A stretch of 64,000 nucleotides of DNA from the NCBI GenBank assembly GCA_028455995.1, contig JABELC010000009.1, positions 1 through 64,000 of the forward strand, read 5' to 3'. A program made the translations under genes and the position numbers. Below the pieces are notes generated by a model, which ran no database searches, was not told where the DNA came from, and saw only the letters and a list, made by a program, of their open reading frames with translations. This document shows, piece by piece, positions 55,622 to 64,000 of the stretch (position 1 is its first letter; every line of letters begins with the position of its first letter). Source of the stretch: Scleromitrula shiraiana. Lineage: Eukaryota; Ascomycota; Leotiomycetes; Helotiales; Sclerotiniaceae.

Positions 55622-58600
55622 CTACTCTTTCCTCCCCAAACTCTGCAAACTAACCAACTCATTATACCGTCCCCCCTTAGCCATCAAATCCTTATGCGTC
55701 CCACTCTCCACCACCCGTCCCTGATCAAAAACATAAATACAATCCGCCTTCTGAATGGTGCTCAATCTATGCGCAACCGCGATCGTCGTCCTTCCCTTCG
55801 CCGCCTTATCCAACGCCGCCTGTACCACATGTTCCGATTCCGAGTCCAACGCACTGGTCGCTTCATCTAAGAGAAGGATTTTAGGATCGCGGAGAAGCGC
55901 GCGGGCGATGGCAATTCGTTGTTTTTGGCCCCCGGATAACATGCTCCCTTTTGAGCCGACAATGGTGTTGAAGCCTTCGGGGAGGGACATGATGAAATCG
56001 TAGATATTGGCTTCCTTGCACGCGAAGTGGATTTCTTCATCTGGGACGTCTTCTCTATCTGCACCTAGGAGCATGTTTTCTCTAACCGTTCCTTGGTAGA
56101 GTGTTGGTTCTTGGGATACGAGGGCAATGTAGGAGCGGTATTCATTGATATTGAGAGAGGAGATTTCTTTTCCGTCGACGTAGATACCGCCGACTAGGGG
56201 GTCGTAGAAGCGTTCTAGGAGGGCGATTGTGGTTGATTTACCGCATCCGGATGCTCCTACAAGAGCGATGTATTGACCGGGTTTGACTTGGAGGTCGAGA
56301 CCGCGAAGAACGGGTTGTTCTGGACGAGTTGGGTATCGGAAATGGACGTCGCGGAATTCGATATAGCCTTCCATGGATTGAACGCGTTCACCATCATCAG
56401 ACCAAGAGTCGATAGTTGGCTTACGATCGAAGAGGATTTTCAATTCTTGAGCGGCTTGTTTGGCTTTACCCATATCTGGTGCGAATGAGAAGATAGTTCC
56501 TGCGGATTGAGCACCGAAAATGACAGATGAGAAACAAACGAAGAATTGGAAGATGGTATATTCTCGATTAGCGATTCTTTCACCACCATACCAAAATCCA
56601 AGAGCGACACAAAGAAACATCAAAGATTGTGATGCTGCGTAAAGTAAAGAAGATTTCAATATAGAATTTAAACTCTTCTTCTCCTGAGCCTTGAGCGATT
56701 CGGTATAATGTGCGAGGACATCTTCTTCTCTGGTCAATGAAGCTACAGTTCTAATAGCAGCTGTAGCTTCACAAGCATAACTGGCACTTTGTTCATATGC
56801 CTTCTTAGCTCTCTGTTGAAATCTGGCAAGTAGCCAAAATCGGAAGAAACCACAACCCAAAAGTACTGGAATAGTTGCAATACAAACGAGTGCCAATTTC
56901 CAAGCGATAGCAATTGAAAGAGCACAAGCTGCAATAAGTGTGGTGATTACAGTTAGAAGCGTTCCAAGTGTAACACCAGATAAACCTGCAACATGAGTAG
57001 TTTCGGTACTCAAGAAAGATGTAAGAGCACCAGCAGTATTTTCTTCCTTGTCGAAGAAGTGAATATCTTGACGAAGCATTGTTCTGAAAGCTCTGTCACG
57101 AACACGACGAATGAGTCTTTCGGAACAAAAAGCGAAAGCAACACCTTGACCGATGAATGCAATTAACTGTACAAATGCTAACATGAGATACATAAGAGAC
57201 CAGAAATTCACATTAGATCTGATAGTTGAGTAATTTTCTGGTACAAGGGGTGCAGAGAGTGAGATAATTTCCTTGGCGAAAAATACAGCTTGAACTGGAT
57301 TACCTCCACCACAGATAATAGAGAAGAATAATCCAACCAACATATATTTCCATTCAGTTTTGTTGAAAGAAGCTATAAACTTGATCAAAGTCCATAACGA
57401 ATCATGCTGTTCCTTTGCCGCGACTTTTCCTTGAAGTACAAGGGATGATTGTGATTTATCTGTAGCAGTGCGATTCAATTTATTGGCGATATTTTTGTCA
57501 TCTGGATCTTCCAACACTTCTCCACCCTTCGTGGACAATTTGCGAATAAGTTCATCATCCTTTTCATCTAATTCAGATTGTTCTTCGGGAGACGTTTCTT
57601 TCGTTTCGGCAATTTTTTGAGCTTCAATCAAGGAGTAATAAGCACCTTGTTTAGCGAGTAACTCATTGTGTGTTCCTTGTTCAACGATGCGACCTTTTGT
57701 CATGACAACAATATTGTCTGCATCTCTAATGGTAGAAAGTCGATGAGCAATAGAAATGGTGGTACGACCTGCAGCAGCAACCTCGAGAGCGGCTTGTACA
57801 ACACCCTCAGATTTTGTATCCAAAGCAGATGTTGCCTCATCAAGTAGAAGAATCTTTGGGTCGCTAACCATGGCTCTTGCAATTGCAATACGTTGCTTTT
57901 GACCACCAGATAGAAGACTAGCTCTTTCTCCTACATGTGTTTCATATCCTTCAGGTAAAGCAGTGATAAAGTCGTGCGCATTAGCCATCTTAGCAGCCTC
58001 AATAACCAATTCCCTTTGTCGTTCTTCTTTTTCGGTATCAAATTTGGTTCCAATGAGTCCATGTCGAATATTCTCGAAAATTGAAGTTCCAAAGAGCGTA
58101 GGTTCTTGACTGACCAAAGAGATTTGTTGTCTCAACCATCGCAAATTCAAGGTGCTAATATCGTGACCATCGAGGAATACTTGACCACCAACTGGATCAT
58201 AAAATCGTTCGACTAATCCAACAATGGTACTTTTACCGGACCCAGAAGCTCCGACGAGAGCAGTCATTTTTCCAGCTGGGATAACCAAACTTACATCTTC
58301 CATAACAGTGACCTCCGGTCTTGAAGGGTAGATGTGTTTGATGTTTCTCAATTCGACTGTTCCTTCGACATGATCGAGTTTGTCGCCGGCAGTTGAAGTT
58401 GGATCCAATGGTGAAACACGGTCGATAGTATTGAAGATTTTTGCAGCGGCTGAGATAGCGGTTGTGAATGCTTGAGCATTTGGTGCAACATTTCCGAGTG
58501 CGAAAGCTCCAATCATGATGGACATCAAAATAGTAAGAATTGCTGAAAGACCAATCTCTCCCTTGACAATAAATCTACTTCCCATCCAGAAAGCTAGACC

Positions 58601-59683
58601 ATAGTTCAAATAAATTACCAAGAACATGCCTCCAAGTATAACAGCTAAAACAAATTTGACCTTGGAACCATATTTCTCTGCTTCGGCAAGATGTTTATCA
58701 TATTGGCGAGCAAGTTTATCTTGGGTACCGAATGCTGTAGCATTTCTGACGGATGAAATAACCTCTTCTGCGATCGATCCTCCAAGGGCGTATGATTGCA
58801 AGGACTGTTTGTTGTATTTAATAATGAAAGTTGAACCACCTCCCATCATAACAACAATGGCAGCAACAGTCGAAGTAAGAATCAAGGTCAACTTCCATGA
58901 CTTGATAAAACCAATAACGAAAGCTGTGATGAATGTAGCCAAAGCATTGATTGACAAGCCTACCTTTTCAGAAATACCATCTTGTACCAAATTGGTATCT
59001 GCTGTAATTCTCGTGGTAATTTCACCTGAACCTAGTTTATCATAGAAACCAATATTCATGCGCAAACAAGCAGCCAAATATTGTGCTCTGATCTTTCCAC
59101 TAATATGTTCTCCAACGTAGATGAATCCGACGGTGGAAATATAAGTGGTGATAAATTCAGCGATACCAATGTAGATAAAGTAGAGAACCATATGAGTAAT
59201 TGTATGTGAGAAATCCGCCTTAGTCGACAATCCATTAAAGTAATCCGAGAAGGTTCCAGCAAGACCTCCAAACACAACCGTCATCAATGGCAAAGCAGCA
59301 CCTGCAGCAATACTACAAATGGCACTTATAACCATGATGATTATATCATTTCTTGTGGAGAAACGATATAAATTTCCAACTCCCGATTGCAACTCTGGTA
59401 AACTGATTTGCCTCTTTAAAATCTCGGCCTCATGGGGTGGTAAATGCGCATAGATATCCTGATCCTTTTCCGGCACCTTCACTACATTGGAATCCAATTT
59501 CGACAAATCTTTCTTCTCCTTTTCCGCAGAAGCAGGGGAAGTTTTGACTGCTACATCTTCATCGATATGTTTTTCTGCATCTGCCAAATTGCGTTCACTT
59601 AATGATGAAGATTCGACACTTTGACTTGATGAAGGTATAGATGATTCAGCCGCACCAGGCTTTTCTGGATCGTTGCCTGCCAT
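55622..59683 (-). CDS. Full-size ABCB multidrug exporter (Pgp/Pmd1 type)
   Basis: A single-exon protein of 1353 residues in the (TMD-NBD)x2 layout. A cytosolic N-tail (1 to about 110) is followed by TMD1 (about 112-415), NBD1 with Walker A GASGSGKST (478-486), signature LSGGQ (591-595) and Walker B ILLLDEA (611-617), a charged linker (about 680-760), TMD2 (about 780-1070), and NBD2 with Walker A GASGCGKST (1143-1151), LSGGQ (1249-1253) and ILLLDEA (1269-1275). Both NBDs have catalytic Glu after Walker B and the switch His (IAHRLST, VAHRLST). All sites are intact, so it should be an active plasma-membrane or vacuolar drug/toxin exporter. The ATG at 59683 lies in TGCCATGG context. It ends LVSLQSLGRKE. 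Its neighbours on the 3' side are a hydrolase relic and a P450 relic. Confidence 0.96.
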   Translation of the reverse strand: MAGNDPEKPGAAESSIPSSSQSVESSSLSERNLADAEKHIDEDVAVKTSPASAEKEKKDLSKLDSNVVKVPEKDQDIYAHLPPHEAEILKRQISLPELQSGVGNLYRFSTRNDIIIMVISAICSIAAGAALPLMTVVFGGLAGTFSDYFNGLSTKADFSHTITHMVLYFIYIGIAEFITTYISTVGFIYVGEHISGKIRAQYLAACLRMNIGFYDKLGSGEITTRITADTNLVQDGISEKVGLSINALATFITAFVIGFIKSWKLTLILTSTVAAIVVMMGGGSTFIIKYNKQSLQSYALGGSIAEEVISSVRNATAFGTQDKLARQYDKHLAEAEKYGSKVKFVLAVILGGMFLVIYLNYGLAFWMGSRFIVKGEIGLSAILTILMSIMIGAFALGNVAPNAQAFTTAISAAAKIFNTIDRVSPLDPTSTAGDKLDHVEGTVELRNIKHIYPSRPEVTVMEDVSLVIPAGKMTALVGASGSGKSTIVGLVERFYDPVGGQVFLDGHDISTLNLRWLRQQISLVSQEPTLFGTSIFENIRHGLIGTKFDTEKEERQRELVIEAAKMANAHDFITALPEGYETHVGERASLLSGGQKQRIAIARAMVSDPKILLLDEATSALDTKSEGVVQAALEVAAAGRTTISIAHRLSTIRDADNIVVMTKGRIVEQGTHNELLAKQGAYYSLIEAQKIAETKETSPEEQSELDEKDDELIRKLSTKGGEVLEDPDDKNIANKLNRTATDKSQSSLVLQGKVAAKEQHDSLWTLIKFIASFNKTEWKYMLVGLFFSIICGGGNPVQAVFFAKEIISLSAPLVPENYSTIRSNVNFWSLMYLMLAFVQLIAFIGQGVAFAFCSERLIRRVRDRAFRTMLRQDIHFFDKEENTAGALTSFLSTETTHVAGLSGVTLGTLLTVITTLIAACALSIAIAWKLALVCIATIPVLLGCGFFRFWLLARFQQRAKKAYEQSASYACEATAAIRTVASLTREEDVLAHYTESLKAQEKKSLNSILKSSLLYAASQSLMFLCVALGFWYGGERIANREYTIFQFFVCFSSVIFGAQSAGTIFSFAPDMGKAKQAAQELKILFDRKPTIDSWSDDGERVQSMEGYIEFRDVHFRYPTRPEQPVLRGLDLQVKPGQYIALVGASGCGKSTTIALLERFYDPLVGGIYVDGKEISSLNINEYRSYIALVSQEPTLYQGTVRENMLLGADREDVPDEEIHFACKEANIYDFIMSLPEGFNTIVGSKGSMLSGGQKQRIAIARALLRDPKILLLDEATSALDSESEHVVQAALDKAAKGRTTIAVAHRLSTIQKADCIYVFDQGRVVESGTHKDLMAKGGRYNELVSLQSLGRKE

Positions 59684-60942
59684 GGTTGGCGGCTTTAAAA
59701 AAAGGAGGGAAAATGAGGAATTCGAAGTTTGTCGCAGATAGAGGGGTATATTATTAGATAGATGATATGATGGATTTCTTCGTACTTGAAGCCGATTCGC
59801 GAATGAGTATAATTTTTATGACGGTTCTCCTTCCAAATACGAATTAATTGAATCTATAGATGATTTCGACTTTTGATGTATTTAGGCAAGTATTAAACGT
59901 CGAAGGTACGCGCAGACGGTGGGTATATTTTTTATTAAATCTGAGTGTGATTGATAATGGGTATAATAATCTTGAAATCCGAACCGCGTTATATATACTA
60001 GTATATGTATATATTTCAAGCGTATTAATTAATATATATATATATACTAGTATAAATATATATAGAGAGAGAATAATTGAGGTGAATTAGAAGAAGATAG
60101 AAGTTGAATATAAGATGAGATCAAATTATAATAAGAGAGAGGAATATGAAGGAATAGAAAGAGGAGGAAGAAGGAGGAGAAAGGGGAATTATAGAATGGA
60201 AACGGAGATGAGATTCTCTCAATTAATTATTTATTTACTTTTATTAATATTGTCATCTCCAGATTATTATACATACTAAGCAATTCCGAGTCACAGCTAG
60301 TTATACCTAATTATACCTAGGTAGTACTAGATTTTTCATAATTTTCATAATTTCTTTATTATCTGATCATACGGAACTTAAGTTTACCGATGAACTCATA
60401 TAAACCAATTATATTTTATATGAAAATAATGAATACTACTAGTAAGTAGTAATTCTTTGACTACTTCTTCAGGTTGAAATTGAAGAATATGAGTAAGAAA
60501 ATATGATGACACACATGTACATATTGGTGGCTTACAATTCCGAGTCATAGATGACATAATTAACTTCTTATTTATTTATTTATATATATATATATAAGTT
60601 GATGTAAGTGTATTTCTATTGTATAATCATTGCCTTTTCTCTTTAGTACAAAGAGAGTGTAGAAAAGATAGGATCTAGTTGAGGTAATTGTAGTTGTATT
60701 ATTGAAGTTCTTGATCTAAAACTAGATGACGGAAAGGGCTATAGGAGTCTCCATTTTGCTGATTAATCAGACTTGTATCATTAATCTATTTTCTATATTT
60801 GATAAAAGATTATGTCTTTTTTTTTAAGATAAAGAAAGAGCTTTTATTACGAATCTATTCAATTCTTTTTTTTACTAGTACTAATACTTTAACATAAAGT
60901 TTATTATATTAATATTTTGAAAGAATCTTCAAGTTCAAGTTA

Positions 60943-61250
60943 GGATAATTTTGAAATAATTTATTAGCTAGAATTCATTATTCTTATCACATAAGTACTA
61001 CTAATAGAGAAAAGGCGGCGTCTCAAGGTCCTTCAAGTTGACTCAATATAGAGACTCAATATAGAGAAGAGGTGGCGTATCAGGTCCTTGACCGGATATT
61101 CATCCTAGAACAGGGTTTATTACGCTAACATGATGAAAATTGGCATATTTTCAGAGTAGTTTATTAGCTAGAATCCATTATTCTTCTCATCACGTGAGTA
61201 ATTTACGTGAGTATTGGATCATAGAGAAGAGGCGGCGTGTCACCGTACCT
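60943..61250. repeat. Diverged direct repeat, period about 200 bp
   Basis: The block 'tttattagctagaattcattattctt ... agagaaaaggcggcgtctcaaggt' (from about 60959) recurs from about 61160 as 'tttattagctagaatccattattctt ... agagaagaggcggcgtgtcac'. A third partial copy of the 'agagaagaggtggcgtatcaggtcc' part lies at about 61060. A decayed repeated element is likely. Confidence 0.65.
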
Positions 61251-61276
61251 GACCCGATATAGATATAATCTTACAT

Positions 61277-61277
<1 letters not shown>

Positions 61278-61312
<35 letters not shown>
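61278..61312. repeat. T35 homopolymer tract
   Basis: An uninterrupted run of 35 T, followed by g and a further T7. It lies just to the right of the diverged direct repeat. Confidence 0.9.
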
Positions 61313-61313
<1 letters not shown>

Positions 61314-61852
61314 TTTTTTTAATTTCTTAATGATACGGATGGTGACTGACCGAACCGTTAAAGTATTATTAAGACAAGATTTCTGCATATGCATATCTAT
61401 ACCCAGGATTGGATGCTTATATCCGCTCCGTTCCTCCATTATTATTCCCGATTACGGTTTGTATGTGAGATGGACAAATAGATATGATTATCGATATCGA
61501 AATCTATCTATCTATCTATCTATCTATCTTCATCTCCATCTCCATCTCCGTTTCCATCTCCGTGTGTGTCTTCCCCTTCCTCTTCCCCTTCCTTCCCTCT
61601 GTAATTTAATCATATAGTACCTAAACTATAGAAAGAGTATATACGTATTCTATATATAATTCTAATTAAATCCTCATAAATCCACAAACCCATCTATATA
61701 TATACAGTACAGTACCAGTACTCTACTTCATACATCCATCTACTATACCCCAAATCCCATCCATCCATCATCCATCCATCCAATAATCAATCCAATCCAC
61801 ACCACCACCTACCTCATCCACCACCTCATCCACAAGTAGAAACTTTTAACGA

Positions 61853-61906
61853 ACCACCTCTACGAACCACCTCTACGAACCACCTCTACGAACCACCTCC
61901 ACCGTA
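61853..61906. repeat. 13-bp tandem repeat (CGAACCACCTCTA)
   Basis: Four near-perfect 13-bp units in a C-rich stretch. Confidence 0.85.
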
Positions 61907-63613
61907 CTACCACCACCAGACCAGATCTCCATCCCACCCCCTCGGATTCGGAACCTCCCAGCATCCGAGTCCCCAATCCGAGGTCGAGGTCGAGGTCGAG
62001 GTCTCGAGAGCGAGTGCGAGTGCGAGTGCGAGTACGTAAATTATGTATGTACCTTCGTATCGCCGCGACTGGATTTTCCTTCGTATTTTGGGGGTTGCGA
62101 TTGGTTGATTTTTTTTTTGGGGGGGGGACCGGGGGGTGGGGGCGAGGAGGTTTGTATACATAGATTTTTGATTTGATGATGGGTTTTGTGAATCTTGTTA
62201 TTGTGTTGTTGTATTGTTGAGTATTTATTATATTATATTATATTATCTTATTCGAGTGTTATATTATATTATATCGATTATATTGATTGATACTAGTATG
62301 GGATAATAATAATAAAATTAGGAATTGTTTTACTGTACTTTGGATATTGATATATATGATTATCGTTGTAGGATTATTTCGTTCGTTTTTAAGTAGGTAT
62401 TTATATGATTGATTTTGATTGATTTATTCATTGATAGATTGATTGATTGATTGCCTGTCAATGATTGATCCGTAAGATCCTCTTTCCTTCGTTATATATT
62501 CTTTTACTTAGTTTTATTGTACATTACTTATTCGATAATATCCATCTTCTAATATATCGATTCTTTCCTTCTTTTTTTTTTCTTTTTTCGTTTTTACGCT
62601 TCACTTCTCTTCTCTTCTCTTCCTTGACGGAACTTGGTTCGGTATGGTATAGTTTGATTTATTTGATTTGATTCGGTTTGGTTTAGTGAGGTTAGTGAAG
62701 GACTTGTATATCTTTTCATCTCTCCTTCTTTTTACTTGCTTACTTTTACTTGGTTTACTGGTATCAATCCGTTTTTATTCGGTATGTGTCTTCGTGATTT
62801 GTGTTTACTGGTATGAGCATTTGGACTTGTGATATTTTCTATCTATCTATCTATCCATCTATATCGTCGTTCGTTCAGTAAGATTACTGTAGAGAATGAC
62901 TGTTATCAAAGTCAAGTAGCGGGAGTAGTTTAATAGACCGTTAACATTCTTGGATTGGAAAATGTGAGGGGAGTTCTGAATGATAGATATAAGAACAACT
63001 TCATCTTCTTAAGGTATCATTAATTCTTATCTAGTTACCTATGTAAATTATTACATCATCATGAGTGATCAAGCAAGTAGTCATTCAAATATGACTATTG
63101 CTACTAACGATTGTGATTGACTAGCTCAAGGAATCATCTAATAACCTTCAGATCAGCTAATTAGTATCATACTAGCTCAATCTTCCACTCAATACCTGAC
63201 AAACAAATCGCCTAATTCCAGAGAAACTCCTCATCTCAAGGGGCAGAACTGTCTAGCAAGATTCAGACTCCTGAGATATATATAAAAAATATATTTAAGA
63301 AGAGCAATTGTGTTTAAAGGTAGATTCTCAATCGTTAGATAAATTCGATTCTTGTTTGGTCTGCGAGATTGAGAACTTATACTTCGTTAGAGTTTTCGGT
63401 TGCGGCTCAATTAATAAATCATTGCATTGCATTTTGACATTCACTTCACCGCCTATATATTCTGCCGCCATCATGGAATTGCTTCCAGAGCTCCATCGCC
63501 TGAGGTTTGTTCAATCTTAACCATCATCCTCTCCAACCAACTGAGTCCTCTCGTTCGATACAACACTATCGAGTCACCCTCCTTCTTTAACCGCTCCGGC
63601 TCCATAAATCAAA

Positions 63614-64000
63614 ATGTCGAGTAGAAAGAAATCAGGGAAGCAATTGCTAAGAGAGGAGGGTTTGGAACGTACGGATAATGGATTGAAGCAATCGAGTTGG
63701 CCGGAGGCTACACCTATAAATCAAAAGAATTATTACACGTAAGTTTGTTGCTAGTTTCTTTGAGATTTCTATCATCGTTTCATATTCTACGCGCTGGCTG
63801 TATTGAGCGCTTTTCTGTTGGTTCTTATTCCTAACATATAATACAATCTAGTGAGTTTGGCAAACGCGACGATCAATTACTCGCATCACGTCTACAAAAT
63901 GAAGCCAACCAAGAAAAAATGATCCGCGATGCGAAGAACAAAGACCGGGCACTTGCGCGCCAGGGAAACGCAGATGTCCCTCTACCCATGAACGCAGATG
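63614..64000 (+). CDS. arp8: Arp8-like INO80-complex subunit, 5' part
   Basis: The ATG at 63614 (AAAATG) begins MSSRKKSGKQLLREEGLERT. Exon 1 runs to 63738, a GTAAGT..CTAG intron follows, and exon 2 starts at 63852 (TEFGKRDDQLLASRLQNEAN) and continues past the right edge. The basic start, the INQKNYYTEFGKRDDQ segment and the RLQNEAN..A-x-x-K-D-R-A-L-A helix resemble the N-terminal extension of filamentous-fungal actin-related protein 8. Arp8 is a nuclear subunit of the INO80 chromatin remodeller that helps bind extranucleosomal DNA. The diagnostic actin fold is beyond the window, so the name rests on the N-terminal extension alone. Confidence 0.65.

Larger units (their letters stand above)
59684..63613. 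other. Repeat-rich gene-free region between ABC and arp8 genes
   Basis: About 3.9 kb, mostly AT-rich. The first few hundred bases upstream of 59683 contain the ABC promoter. Repeats include 'tatata' at 60030-60064 and 60580-60598, the duplicated block at 60943-61250, T35 at 61278-61312, (CTAT)n at 61504-61530, the 13-bp repeat at 61853-61906, 'gaggtc'/'gagtgc' runs at 61980-62032, and (TATTA)n at 62226-62260. Nothing protein-like is seen. Confidence 0.55.

Noticed and set aside
61278..61312. T35 as the tail of a SINE or LINE insertion
   Set aside because: No internal promoter boxes, reverse-transcriptase remains or target-site duplication are seen next to it.
61203..61617. Frames spanning the T35 tract (poly-Lys or poly-Phe)
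   Set aside because: The homopolymer keeps the frame open; there is no protein-like sequence on either side.

Overview
The window looks like a piece of a filamentous ascomycete nuclear genome. Short introns (about 50-110 nt) have GTAAGT-type donors, CTAAC-like branch sites and YAG acceptors. Genes lie on both strands without operons, and orthologs of core fungal genes are recognisable (RVS161, ALB1, DCP1, an OCRL-type 5-phosphatase, an ABCB transporter, ARP8). The plant cell-wall enzyme relic, the secreted proteins and the long AT-rich spacers fit a plant-associated Leotiomycete (Botrytis/Sclerotinia-like), but that placement is inference from style, not from a search.

Layout. 0-4 kb: a secreted protein cut by the left edge, then rvs161 (BAR, minus, 7 exons) divergent from alb1 (plus). 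4-7.3 kb: a decayed GH28 rhamnogalacturonase and AT-rich spacer. 7.3-14.3 kb: an orphan J-domain gene, then three tandem minus-strand genes that appear to be one unnamed protein family, with duplicated flanking DNA. 14.3-20.8 kb: gene-free, with an intron-bearing tRNA-Met(CAT) and many microsatellites. 20.8-25.4 kb: an endophilin-like BAR gene and a cysteine-rich secreted protein gene of three exons. 26.4-29.4 kb: two adjacent CXC (tesmin/TSO1-type) paralogs. 30.5-35.3 kb: dcp1 divergent from a 5-phosphatase/ASH gene. 36-38.4 kb: a broken NB-ARC/TPR (NLR-like) gene. 38.4-43.9 kb: gene-free. 43.9-51.1 kb: a large CRIB-motif protein, a doubtful small ORF and a secreted CHRD-like protein. 52.4-54.8 kb: a cytochrome P450 pseudogene and an alpha/beta-hydrolase pseudogene. 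55.6-59.7 kb: a full-length ABCB multidrug transporter. 59.7-63.6 kb: repeat-rich spacer. 63.6 kb to the right edge: the 5' end of arp8.

Themes. Conserved housekeeping genes alternate with gene-poor, AT-rich, repeat-bearing stretches that hold lineage-specific genes and four pseudogenes (GH28, NLR, P450, hydrolase). Membrane shaping and phosphoinositide/Rho signalling recur (two BAR proteins, a 5-phosphatase, a CRIB protein), but nothing shows that this grouping is functional. The strongest candidates for something undescribed are the three-gene tandem family at 9.4-14.3 kb with its conserved upstream block, and the CXC pair with a C-terminal Cys cluster.
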